Below are positions 10,694 through 21,181 of a stretch of DNA of 64,000 nucleotides, piece after piece (position 1 is the stretch's first letter; the number at the start of each line of letters is the position of its first letter). Source of the stretch: Posidonia oceanica (lineage: Eukaryota > Streptophyta > Magnoliopsida > Alismatales > Posidoniaceae); NCBI GenBank assembly GCA_037176725.1, contig JAZBRS010000060.1, positions 54,526,001 to 54,590,000 of the forward strand, given 5' to 3'. The notes beneath the pieces are model-generated. The model saw only the letters and a program-made list of their open reading frames with translations. It was not told where the DNA came from and did no database searches. The translations under genes and the position numbers were made by a program.

Positions 10694-11329
10694 GAGCGAG
10701 GTCAAGCATAGCAAGACCGTGGCTCAGAGGTGACAAGACACCCCATCTGATGCCGACAAGAGCACAAATTGCTATCGACATGAGTCAGTTATTCAGTGGA
10801 TGCATTGAAAGTCGTGACTCGTTGCCGCAATGCAACATGCAGATGCAGATGCAGATGCGAATGCTGATGTGATGCGATGCATGCCAATGCAATTAGTCTA
10901 GCATGCAATGTTGCAAATGAAGAAGTGCAGAGTTGATGCAAAAGGATGCTTAAGAAAAGACTGCGATGCAATGTGAGAATTTGGCTGTTAGTCCAAATTC
11001 ACGCAAGAGGAATGCCGAACAAGAGTGATGGACTTGTCATCCGGGCAGTAAGGTCTACCAGCCCAAAGAGGGGGAAAGACGACTTGTTCCTGTCCGAGGG
11101 AGCAAGTGGAGCAGCGAGGGCTGCACAAGAGAGGGGAGCGAAAAACTTAAAAGAAGCGCGAGAGGAGAGAGGCATCTTCTCTCACTGGGAAGGTATGCGG
11201 GACTTCATTTGCCTAGAACAAAGTCACGTGGAGAATGTGATAAGTTTCAGACTTATTGGCTAGAGAGGGGTTGCAAATGCAGATGATAAGATATCGAACT
11301 TTTTAGCCAGAGATGACAAGATATCAGAC
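10694..11329 (-). other. E2 non-coding 3' region with GATGCA repeats
   Basis: No gene seen. A short (GATGCA/GCAGAT)n run lies at 10843-10880. The segment next to the polypurine tract is shared with A and B. Chance ORFs occur on both strands but have no recognisable content. Confidence 0.5.
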
Positions 11330-11700
11330 TTATCGACTGGAGAGCAATGGTTACAGAACATCAGCCGAAAAGTGATAGTTACTGGATATCAGCCGAACGG
11401 GTGATAGTTACTGGATATCAGCCGAAAGGGTGATAGTTACTAGATATCAGCAGGAAAATGTAATTGCAGGTGATAGTTACTGGATATCAGCGGAAAGGGC
11501 GATGGTTTCAGAGCATCAGTCGAAGGATAGATGGTTACGGATCATCAACCGGAAAGCGATGGTTACAGATCATCAGCCAAAAAGGTGCAATTGCAAGTGA
11601 TGGTTACTGGATATCATCCGAAAGGGTGATGGTTTCGGAGCATCAGTCAAGAAGATAGATAGTTTCAGACATCAGCCGAGAAGATAGATTGTTTCGGACA
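11330..11700 (-). repeat. Variable hairpin repeats, E2 (upstream block)
   Basis: About nine copies of a roughly 29-45-base unit, each with a short inverted repeat around an 8-9-base loop, for example TGATA-GTTACTGGA-TATCA and GATGG-TTTCGGAG-CATC. Runs without a break into the regular 70-base array. Confidence 0.7.
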
Positions 11701-11708
11701 TCAGCCAG

Positions 11709-12300
11709 GAGAGTGATGAGTTTCGGATCATCAGCCGGAAAGTGATTGATTGATGATAAGATGTCGGACTTATCAGCCAGGAGAGTGATGAGTTTCAGAT
11801 CATCAGCCAGAAAGATAGTTTGATGATAAGATGTCAGACTTATCAACCAGGAGAGTGATGAGTTTCGGATCATCAGCCAGAAAGATAGATTGATGATAAG
11901 ATGTCGGACTTATCAGCCAAGAGAGTGATGAGTTTCGGATCATCAGCTGGAAAGATAGATTGATGATAAGATATCAGACTTATCAACCAAGAGAGTGATG
12001 AGTTTCAGATCATCAGTCGGAAAGATAGATTGATGATAAGATGTCGGACTTATCAGCCAGGAGAGTGATGAGTTTCAGATCATCAGCCAGAAAGATAGAT
12101 TGATGATAAGATGTCGGACTTATCAGCTAGAAGAGTGATGAGTTTCGGATCATCAGCCGGAAAGATAGATTGATGATAAGATGTCGGACTTATCAGCCAG
12201 GAGAGTGATGAGTTTCGGATCATCAACCGGAAAGATAGATTGATGATAAGATGTCGAACTTATCAGCTAGGAGAGTGATGAGTTTCGGATCATCAGCTGG
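11709..12300 (-). repeat. 70-base tandem array of paired hairpins, E2
   Basis: GAGAGTGATG recurs at 11781, 11851, 11921, 11991, 12061, 12131, 12201 and 12271, an exact 70-base period (the first interval is 72). Each unit holds two hairpins read on the plus strand: TGATGA-GTTTCGGA-TCATCA and TGATAAG-ATGTCGGA-CTTATCA, separated by GCCGGAAAGATAGAT and GCCAGGAGAG. A related unit, in the same orientation relative to the element, fills the 3' regions of A and B. No coding frame is kept. Confidence 0.9.
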
Positions 12301-12353
12301 AAAGGTTGGAACCCATGACATCCAGGTATATCGATGGGGAGTAATAGGGAAAT

Positions 12354-12391
12354 GATACCATAGGGCAGCTAAAAAAGATGCCCCTGGTATC
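12354..12391 (-). repeat. Conserved large hairpin GATACCA...TGGTATC (E2)
   Basis: GATACCA at 12354-12360 pairs with TGGTATC at 12385-12391; inner GGGCA pairs with TGCCC around an A-rich loop (T-rich on the element sense strand). Homologous hairpins are in A at 44482-44517 and 44773-44810 and in B at 49668-49704. Confidence 0.65.
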
Positions 12392-13044
12392 AGGATGATA
12401 CCAAGGGATAGTCGAAGCGCCCCTGGCATCAAAAAACGAAGGATAGACAAAACTAACGTGTTTGTCAAATGAGTAGTTTGGGGTACCAGCCCAGCAGAGA
12501 TCCGGCCAGGCGCGCTTGATGGCTTTGCTTGATTTGACGGTGTGGGTCTGCAGAGATTCTAGCATCTAGATTGATTGCTGAGGACTTTCCTGTGTCATTT
12601 TGGCAACAAGTCTGGCCAGGGGCCTTAAGGCATGATTGACAAGGATATGAAATGCATTGAGCAGTCTTGAAGTACCAGCAGATGGCACAAAACACTTTTG
12701 CATTGATAGAACTGTTGATTACATGCCCGTGGCAGGCCAAAAGATACAGCATAACTTGGAAAGAAACTAAACAAGCAGCTGTACAATAGCCCTAGCTGAT
12801 CCGGGCCTTCTTTAACTTCCTAGAGTCAGGGAACAGGGGACCGCCAGGCGGGATCTCATTGATGGGCCAGAGCTCCTGCACCTCGGTCACGTACTCAGGA
12901 GTGCATCCCGAGCCTTTTGCGGCTGCGATGTCTGTCGATCGCACTCCATGCTACATCAGGTTGGCTAGCTCTGCTGTGGCAGCAGTTGAGCTGAGGGGAT
13001 ATGTCTGGAGAAGCCTGGATGCTATGCTGTCAACGAAGACGTCC

Positions 13045-14035
13045 TGTTGGACTATCTCATGACCTTGATGGGATGGTACTCCACACCCCTAATGAATCCT
13101 GGCAGCACAACCAGTCACATGTCGTGGGCGCCAAAGAAGATCGTGAATGGCTCGGCTGTGGATGGGATGATACTCCAGGTTACTGCATCATCAGTCAGCT
13201 CTAATAACTTCTCGTACTCTTCCTTGACGCTCTTGATTGTCTTGGCATGGCCGCTGTTACGATATGTTTCAAAAGCATGTGCCTAAGGGCGTAGAAGGTC
13301 CATTTCTAGGTGCGCAGCTAGCCAAACCTGTACAAGTGCTCCGCAACCATGGAAGTGGCGACAGCGATGCGAGATGCGGTCCAACCCGCGGTATGTCTCT
13401 GCTAGGACAATTGGTGCCAGGTCTATCTGCCGGGTCACCACAGCAAGTGTTATTTCAGCGATCTCAATGGCCACAGTCATCCGGCCATGAGTAAAGATCA
13501 GCTCGCCTAGGAAACGGGTGACAAATCCCTGGAGCCATAGCTCGTCTCCGAGTTCAGCGCACTTTTCCACAGTTTCATTAAAGTATGCTAGGCGAAGCAT
13601 GGGCGTGAGCTCGCTGGTGCAGATCAGTCTTTGCTGGCAGCCTTGGGTAGAGAGCTCAGTCAGCTGGCTTAGGACTGCAATGTATCTGTCATGCCTCATG
13701 AAGATGGGCGGTCCCATGATATTGGAGAAGCCGCAGATCCGGCACACTTCCTCTAGTGTGGGTGTCAGTTCCGTTCTGCCAAAATGGAAGATGTGGTGCA
13801 CCAGTTTCCAAAACCTCGCGGTGACGCACAGAAGATGTCGGCTCACTTCAATGTCAGCGGCCTTCAGAAGCTTGGTTGGAATACCCCATAGGCGCAACTT
13901 CTCGCAGTCATCCTTGGTGAGCTTGCCAATCCATTCTCGCAAGATATCGGAGCAATGCATTGGGGTGACTAGTAGGAAAACCCATTGTGCAAAGGGAGAA
14001 TGCAGATGGCTGTTTGCAGAATCTTCAGGTACCTA
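13045..14035 (-). pseudogene. E2 third ORF, DUF7745/PMD-like plant-specific protein
   Basis: Sense-oriented, 1.4 kb downstream of integrase. Open 13960-13283 from an internal Met, but the frame extends upstream (HSPFAQWVFLLVTPMHC) to a TAG near 14035, and downstream past a TAG at 13283 into VTWSIIPSTAEPFTIFFGAHDM with a TGA, then GFIRGVEYHPIKVM. Recognisable features are ILREWIGKL, ARFWKLVHHIFHFGRTELTPTLEEVCRI (resembling the ARFWDPxxxCFxFGxxDLxPTLEEY block of DUF7745/PMD-like proteins) and a GPP...RHDRYIAVLSQL stretch. About 330 residues. Function unknown. The family assignment is from memory of motifs, not a search. Confidence 0.55.
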
Positions 14036-15418
14036 TTACCAAGGCTGTAGATCATCGGATTTCATACAGGCATATAACCATGGACTAATAAGCATGTTCT
14101 GAGGCTAGTAAAGCAGTTCAACTATGTTCAGCAGTTTAGCATTCAAAACACAGAGGCTTAAGCATATTTAAACAAAGGGGCATTCTGCCTGCACAGGTAG
14201 GGGCTTGCAGGGGCTCTGGACCAGCAAAGCTTAGAGGAGGTCAACCTGTGCTCAGTAGGAGTACTGTCTCGGTGCTGAAGCAAGTTTTGTAGAGCGGAAT
14301 GAAAGAAGGAAAAGGGATGATTGATGATGCAGATGTATGCTTGATTTATGATTCGTATGCTTTGCCCTCAGCATGCGGAGTGCTTTAGTGCCTGCTGTAT
14401 AGGAAGGGAGCGGTCCCTGACTCACCGGACTCTACTTAAACTCCTAGCTTGTTGGTGGCGCTCTAGGAAAGAGTGTTGGTAGTGTTTGGTGGTGGTGTAG
14501 AGAGGACAGGCTCCATGCCCAACTCTCAAGGACTTACACCTACTCTTTTCTTTTTCTCTCTTTTGTTTACTCTCATATAGGTGTGCAGGATTCTTCCTAT
14601 CCCTAGCTTGGAGGTAAAGGAGACCTGGCTTGAACTTTGATTCCTCTCTAGGGTAGGTGAAGGGTGTGGGATTACGCTGCTTGCCTTTACTTCCGGGGTT
14701 AACTTTGGTTTCCCCCTTTTCTTTTCTTCTTTTTTTTTCTTCTTTCTTTTTTTTTGTTTGTCCTCTTTTTTTTGTTTCTTTTTCCTTTCTTTTTCCTCTT
14801 TTTTTTTTTGGCTCGCAGGTTTCTGCTATCCCTGACCTAGAGGAAATGGGTGCTTGGTTTTTGAGACATGGGAGTTAGGCTTTGTAGGGCTTGGATCCCC
14901 TGGTGCGAACTTTGGCTCTTCATTTCCCTTTTCTCGTGTGCCCAAGCTTAGACATATGTTCTTTTTTGGCTCACACTTTGGACTATGCCCTAGCATTTTT
15001 CTCCCTCTAGAGGTGTAAGTCCTTAGGTGTTTGGGCATTTCGCCTGTTCTCACTGAGTGGTGGCTCCCTCACTAGCTAAGACATCTAAGTAGTGTCAGGT
15101 GAGGCAGGGTAGACTCCTTCCAGAGCAGGCAAGCACTTTTGGTTTTCATCACTGGGTTGAATGTTATGCATGACGGATTGATGAGGATGACGATGATGAT
15201 TTTTTTTTGGATTTTTGAAGAAAGAACGGGATATGCTTGAAAAGGAAGAAATGCGTGGAGATATACAGTGATGGAAATGCAAGAGATAGGACAAAGAGAT
15301 GTATGAAGATGCACAGGGGTGAGAATGCAAGAGATAGGGCAAAAGATGTGTGGATGTACAAAGGCAAAGATGCAAGAGATAGAACAAAAGAGGGATCTGC
15401 AAAACGGGTTGTCCCAAG
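14036..15418 (-). other. E2 non-coding spacer between integrase and third ORF
   Basis: No gene seen. T/CT-rich tracts at 14520-14570 and 14705-14815 produce chance poly-Phe/Ser ORFs. At 15275-15395 three copies of a roughly 46-base unit (AATGCAAGAGATAGG-ACAAAAGA core) precede the pol stop. The acceptor or donor of the third-ORF mRNA could lie here but I cannot pick it. Confidence 0.5.
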
Positions 15419-16561
15419 TCACTGATAGTACTTCTTGAGGTAACACGAGTTGACCGGCTCCGACTGCTCGACTTGGTCCATGTCCTCAAGAATTACTACG
15501 CCACCCGAGAATGCTTGCTTGACCACAAAGGGGCCACGCCAGTTGGGTCAGAATTTGCCTCGACAGTCTGGCAAGTGAATGGTGCGCAGAACTAGATCTC
15601 CTGGTTGGAAACTTCTAGGCTGAACTTTCTTCATGTACGCTCTGGCCATCCTCTTCTAATAACAGTGAGCGTTGTGCATAGCTTGCAGCCTATGCTCGTC
15701 AATCAGATTTAGCTGGATGCAGCGGTCTTCGACCCACTCTGCCTCCTCCAACTCAGCTTCTCGTAGGATCCACAGTGAGGGGATCTCTACTTCGATAGGC
15801 TGTACCGCCTCCATGCCATACACCAGAGAGTACGGGGTGGCTCCTGTTGAGGTCCAGACTGACGTCCTATACACCCAGAGTGCGTACGGAAGCTTGTCAT
15901 GCCAGTCTTTGTGGGTTTCTGCCATCTTCTTTATGATCTTCACAATGTTCTTGTTGGCAGACTCCACTGCTCCATTCATCTATGGCCGATAGGGTGAGGA
16001 CCTGTGATGCTTGTTGCTGAGGCTCTACAAGTATTCTTCGGTCCTCTTGGCTACAAAGTTCGAGCCATTGTCTGAGACGATGGAGTGCAGGAACCCATAC
16101 CGGGCAACGATGTTATTTCTGATAAATTTCTCTATCGCCATGGTGGTGACTGTCTTATAGGAGGCAACTTCCACCCACTTAGTAAAATAGTCGATCGCCA
16201 CCAGAATGAAGTGATGACCGTTTGAAGCAGTAGGGTGTATTGCGCCAATGACATCAATCCCTCAGGTGGAGAAAGGCCATGGTGATGACATGTTGTGTAG
16301 CTGTTGTGGGGGAGCGCAAATAAAGTTACCATGGATCTGGCAGTTGTGACATTTACGCACAAACCGACTATAGTTTGCCTCCATGGTTAGCCAGAAATAG
16401 CCTTGGAGCATGATCTTCTTGGCCAAGAGGACGGCATTCATATGTGGGCCACAGGTCCCCGCATGTACTTGAAGCATCAGCGTGTCAGCCTCCAACTTGT
16501 TCAGGCAGTGTAATAGCATCTGATTGTATGATCTTCTGTATAACTGCCCTGCCCCTAACAC
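15419..16561 (-). pseudogene. E2 integrase
   Basis: Zinc finger HHCC seen as VHAGTCGPH and KCHNCQIHG. Core DDE seen as GIDVIGAI (D), SIVSDNGSNF (D) and NGAVESANKN (E). Then conserved LPYALWVYRTS, GATPYSLVYGMEAVQP, PGDLVLR and NWRGPFVV, ending YLKKYYQ with a natural TGA at 15421-15419. In-frame stops include TGA at the start of the core (Trp to stop), TAG before SLSN, TAG at YRP-stop-MNGA, TAG at HCY-stop-KRMA and TGA near 15550. No frameshift, so decay here is by point mutation. Confidence 0.88.
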
Positions 16562-17170
16562 ATACTTCTACGCCAGACGTGCCAAAGTTCTTTTATCTAC
16601 TGCTGAGGTGCCAGGCGGAAGGTTGCCGAACTCCAGGAAAGCCTTGATATCATGGTACCACGGCTGCTCTCCTACTGGATCTGCCTCTTCTATGCTTATG
16701 CAATGCGCAGGCTGCTCTATGCAGGTAACGGATACATCCACTGTGCTGTCTTCAGGTATACTGAGCCAGGATGCCAGGGTTGCTAGTGCATCTGCATATG
16801 CATTCCTTGCTCTGTTCATGTATGTGAAGCAGATGCTCTCAAATTCTTCTATCAGCTTCAGCAAGTGTTCATGATATGGCACAAGCTTTGGATCCTTTGT
16901 TCTCCAGTCGCCATTCACTTGAGAGATTACCAGCATGGCATCACCGTGCACATGCAGCTTCTACGCCTTATGCTCGAGGGTGACCTTCAATCCCAGGATG
17001 CACGCTTCATATTCTGCTTTGTTGTTGGTGCATTTGAAAGTTAGCTTCCTCGCAAAGGGAATCATCTGTCCCTGCGGCGTTGTCAGCACTGCGCCTATGC
17101 CTCAGCCCTTCTTGTTGACAGCACCATCAAAGTACAGCTGCCATTGTTCTTGATCCTCAGGGTCTTTCTC
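16562..17170 (-). pseudogene. E2 second RNase H (archaeal type)
   Basis: Catalytic residues in order: D in QLYFDGAVN, E in NKAEYEACIL, D in HGDAMLV, D in YADALATLAS. TGA after VNKKG and TAG after EHKA break the frame. Followed by a connector to integrase (PWYHDIKAFLEFG...). This is the RNase H expected to have been active in the Tat lineage. Confidence 0.83.
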
Positions 17171-17700
17171 ATCAGAGTCCTCCATTGCAAAGAGGATATC
17201 CTCATCCGGGAGCTGCGTCTGGAGAGGCTGGTACTCGGGCAGAGGAAAGTCAGCGAGATGATCTGCCATCGCTTGGCCCTTCATGGATTTCTGTGTGACG
17301 AAGGTGATGTCGTACTGAGACAACAACACCTGCCACTTGATACATCTACCCACCATGGCCGGCTTCTGGAAGAGGAACTTGATAGGATCATGCCAGCATA
17401 AGAGCTGGACTAGGTATGCCATCATATAGTGCCTTAATTTCTGTGCAGCCTAGACAAGTGATAAGCAGGTCTTCTCTATTGTGCTATACCTGGCTTCACA
17501 TTCATTGAACTTCTTGCTCAGGTAATAAATGGCGCGCTCCTTCCTACCTGATTCATCATGTTGGCCCAAAATGGCGCCCATAGAATGTTGCATGGTAGAA
17601 AGGTAGAGAAGCAAAGGTCTCCCCGGTGTGGGAGGAACCAAGACAGGAGGCTTGATCAGCAGCTACTTAATCTTGTCAAATGCAGCCTGGCACTCCTCAC
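17171..17700 (-). pseudogene. E2 first RNase H (gypsy type), degenerate active site
   Basis: Reads GRPLLLYLSTMQHSMGAILGQHDESGRKERAIYYLSKKF, then YSTIEKTCLSLV and KLRHYMMAYLVQLL. The aspartate normally found after the LYL motif is absent (LSTMQH), as in E1. TAG codons interrupt it at about 17647 (KIK-stop-LL) and 17450 (LSLV-stop-AAQ). The tether to the aRNH contains QAMADHLADFPLPEYQPLQ. Confidence 0.78.
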
Positions 17701-18916
17701 TCCAGTCGATCTATGCATTCTTCTTTAGGAGCTTGAATGTTGGTTCGCAGATGGGCGTAAGCTATGCAATGAAACGACTGATATACTGTAAACGCCCTAG
17801 TAGGCCTCGGACCTCCTTTTCAGTCCTAGAGGGTGGCATCTCCACAATGGCTTTTTCCTTGCACGGGTCTACCTCAATCCCCCTCTGGCTGACAATGTAT
17901 CCCAGAAGTTTTCCGGATGACACCCCGAATACACATTTACTGGGGTTGAGCCGTAGTTTGTACTTCCTCAAGCGGTCAAAGAGCTTCTTCAGACATGCGA
18001 GGTGGTCCTCGGGCTCTTTGGTCTTGGAAATCATATCGTCCATGTAAACCTCAACTTCTTGGTGCATGAGGTCATGGAAAAGTGCTGTCATCGCCCTCTA
18101 ATAGGTAACGCCAGCGTTCTTGAGCCCAAATGGCATAACCTGGTAGTAGAAGACCCCCCAGGGGGTGATAAATGATGTCTTCTCCATGTCTTCTTTTGCC
18201 ATTTTGATTTGATTATAGCCGGAGAAGTCGTCCTTAAAGGATAGCATCTTATGGCCTATAGTATTGTCGACTAGGACGTCAATGTGAGGCAATGGGAAAT
18301 CGTCCTTGGGACTCGCCTTGTTCAGGTCCCTATAGTCGATGCACATCCAGACTCGGCCATCCTTCTTGGGCACTAGCACAACATTCGCAAGCCACTCAGG
18401 GTAAAGGACGACCTTCAAAAAGTTGACATTGTGCTGCTTCATTATCTCCTCTCTGATCATGAGCAGCCACTGCTGTCGCCATCTTCTCAGCTTCTGCTTT
18501 ACTGGCTTGGCATCTGGATTCAAGGGCAGGTTATGCACCACTATTTCGACATCGAGGTCGACCATATCTTCATAACTCTAGGCGAAGACATCTGCATACT
18601 CTTTCAAGAATGCAATGAACTCTGCTTTGGCCTGGGGCGATAGTTGGGCGCTGATGCGAACCTCTCTAGCTTTTTCAACTGTGACGATGTTGACAACCTC
18701 TATCTCTTCTTCGACATGGAGGTTGGGGCCTTCTCGATCGTCGTCATAGGGCCAGAACACAGGCGAGGGTTCATCACTCTCAACTTTGCCTGCGTCATCC
18801 TCCTCTCCGTATGCAATAAGTTTCGAGAGGATCTCCTTCTCAAAGGTGGGGTCTGTTATATCAAAGGAGTGTAGACGTTCTGCTTCTTGGCCTTGGTGAC
18901 GCTTCAAGATGGTCAC
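17701..18916 (-). pseudogene. E2 reverse transcriptase
   Basis: Motifs in order: KPVKQKLRRWRQ, ANVVLVPKKDGRVWMCIDYRDLN, KDDFPLPHIDVLVD, SFKDDFSGYNQIKM, FGLKNAGVTY, catalytic VYMDDMISK (about 18035-18050), KLLGYIVSQRGIEVDP, RGLLGRLQYISRFIA. In-frame TAGs at DVFA-stop-SYEDM (Trp), VTY-stop-RAM (Gln), RFIA-stop-LTP (Gln) and KNA-stop-IDW (Gln). FDITDPTFEKEILSKLIAYGEEDD upstream belongs to the N-terminal spacer. No indel changes the frame. Confidence 0.88.
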
Positions 18917-20284
18917 GCTTACTCGAGTGTTTCTATATCCTCAGTGTGCGACCTCTGTCCTGGCAACTTCCTCTGCCTGCTCTACTGCTGCTGGCTCTGT
19001 CACTATATGTGCTGCTGATTCTGTTACTACTACTGCCTGCTCTGCTGATGCTTCCTCCTCCACGCTTCTTGCTGTGCTTGCGGAGGGTATGCCAGACTGG
19101 TGGCCACTCAGGGTACTGCCGCTTGCTACACTACTTGAGTGGGGCATATGCTGCAGAAACCACCTAGACCCGCCTTGTGGCTGCAGAATGATCAGCTCAT
19201 CCGGTCTGATGGGGGCTGCTGCTGTTGAATCTTCTTCTATAACCATGATAGAGGCATGGTCCTTCTGCTGGGTGGGATCTATAGCCATAGCTTTCCCTTT
19301 CCTCGCTGCCTGGTGCTCTGCCAAGTCCTCTATCAGCGACTTGAGTTGTTCTTGGAATAGTAGCTCTAAGTCTCCCATCCACGAGTCGACCTAGGCCTCT
19401 ACTGCCGCTCCTTCCTCCTCATCTGAGGGTGAGTCGACGTAGTAGGCACCGGTTGCCCCTGGCTCTGGCCCGGCTGCTAGATGCACGACTGCTCTAGGTG
19501 CTTGCCCTAGCTGACCTGCAGGTGCGATTGATTGCAGCGGCCTCGTGATCAGAGATCCAAACAGATTGGTCAGTAGGGCCGCAGATGGGTGTGCTGCCAA
19601 AGTCACTGCTGTAGCTGGAAGGGAGGCAAAGCTGCTCTTTTGAAGGGCCAATGACTGGGAGGTTGTGCTGCTCGATAGGGCCTCTATATCTGGTGGTGAT
19701 GGTGATGGCGCGGCCTTTGACGCCATAGGGGCCTGCCACGAGGGTTGATGTTTTGAGGCAAGAGGATGTGTGACTGACTGAGCCAGCGGCGTTGCTTGTG
19801 ACGCGGCTGCTGAAAAGGGTTGAGTCGCGCTGCTAGTTGAACTCAGTGATTGACCTACCAGAAAGGGTGACAGTTGTACTGATGCGGGTGCAGCCGTGGG
19901 CAGACTGGCTAACCATGCCTGAGCTGGTGTCCCTGACTTCAGAGCTGCTGCTGTTGGCATCGGTGATGCTGACAAGACTGTAGAAACAAGGGAGACTGTC
20001 AATCCTGCCATGGGACCTGCCAAATCTGCTGCCTTATCTGTGGAGGGAAGGGCTAGACACACTGACCGAGATGCTGCCGTGCTAAGTTGGATCTCACTGC
20101 ATGTTTGGGCTGCCCCTACTATGCCAGACTGCTCCTCATCCGAGTAGTAGTCCTTAATGCAAACCCAATCTTCCGCCGGCAGCGAAGGGTTTTGGCACAG
20201 CTCCAGTTGCGCTACGGCTTGACCTCTGCTTGAACCCAAGGTACCTACACTGGTGAAGTTAGCGAGGTCCCAGGGAATGATCAT
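18917..20284 (-). pseudogene. E2 Ala/Ser/Pro-rich spacer between G-patch and RT
   Basis: About 450 codons in the same frame as protease and RT, open but for one TAG (EA-stop-VDSW, about 19388) and one TGA (AH-stop-GYRN, about 18938). Composition is Ala, Ser, Pro, Thr and Gln rich, with two acidic patches (YYSDEEQSG and SPSDEEEG) and a charged helix-like stretch LELLFQEQLKSLIEDLAEH. No known domain recognised. In pea-type Ogre elements the region between protease and RT holds an intron; here it reads as coding, so it may be a spacer or a retained, translatable intron. Confidence 0.55.
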
Positions 20285-20329
20285 CCTTCGATTCTTCGAC
20301 TGCAGGTGCTTACTTTCATCAGTCTGTGG

Positions 20330-20456
20330 GTCGTACCCGAGACCCTCGTTGTCTCTTCACTCTTCTGCCACGATCGGCTCAGCGATTCCCTAGCCGTATC
20401 GCCCGAGTGGTGTCCCTTTGACGTAACCCTACCTGTGACAGACGTTTTCGACCATC
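20330..20456 (-). pseudogene. E2 G-patch remnant
   Basis: Directly after the protease, in frame, with three TAGs and one TGA. Reads GYVKGTPLGRYG-stop-GIAEPIVAEE-stop-RDNEGLGYDP, which follows the G-patch glycine spacing and ends GLGY. It matches in place the E1 G-patch at 7526-7706. Confidence 0.6.
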
Positions 20457-21181
20457 TAGAAAGGGTTATTGTGAACGGCCAAGGAGTTGACACGTTCATG
20501 ATCTGGTATAAAGTTAACCGGCTCGCACCGATTAACGTGGTATAAAGCATCTGAGAGTTCAGGGTCAAAGGGGATAGTCTGTGAAGAGACAGGAGAGACT
20601 GCCTCGATCCGCTCCTTCTCAAAATTCTTTGCCATGACAACAATGGCATCGTCACCTCGGTGAAACTTGATCATGCGATGGAGGGTCGAGGGGATAACAT
20701 GATGCTTGTGGAGCCAAGGGCGTCCAAGCAGAAAGTTGAAGTTAAGCTCCAAGTCAACGACGTAGAATTCCACATCGAATGTGACTAGGCCAATGATGAG
20801 AGGAATAATCAAAATCCCTAGAGCGTCATGGTGGGTATTATCAAAAGCTGTCATTCCCTTTACAGCCAGAGTAATGTCCTCGGCCTTGAATCCAAGCTTT
20901 GTTGCTATGCGCAAGGGACAGACGTTAAGGCTTGACCCATTATCAACCAGCGCAAGAGGAATGCAGAAGTTTTTGAATTGTACCATGACAAACAAGGGTT
21001 GTTTATGATTAATCCCCACCGGAGGCAACTCATCACTTGTGAAAGTGATGACCTGGGGCTTCGCAATCATCCTGACCATGCTTTCCAAGGTGGCAGGTTC
21101 TAGGGCTTGGGACACATGTGTAGCTTGGAACACGCGAAGAAAAGCTTCGCGGTGTTCCGTAGAAGTGTGTATAAGGTCTCA
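20457..21181 (-). pseudogene. E2 aspartic protease (DNGS type)
   Basis: Retropepsin-like domain that would cleave the polyprotein. Preceded by ESMVRMIAKPQVITFTSDELP. The active-site motif is LALVDNGSSLNVCPL (DNGS at about 20933-20944) instead of DTGA/DTGS. The flap region FDNTHHDALGILIIPLIIG and the second conserved block NFLLGRPWLHKHHVIPSTLHRMIKF are present. Open for 225 codons; a Trp-to-TGA lies upstream near 21179. Element C has the same DNGS motif. DNGS is, as far as I recall, common among dicot elements of this lineage. Confidence 0.85.

Noticed and set aside
11700..12300. CRISPR-like regular array
   Set aside because: The whole 70-base unit repeats with no variable spacers, the DNA is from a plant, and no cas gene is present.
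14657..14878. Hydrophobic 73-codon ORF resembling a membrane peptide
   Set aside because: Encoded by a T-rich tract in E2's 3' spacer; the hydrophobicity is a result of poly-T.
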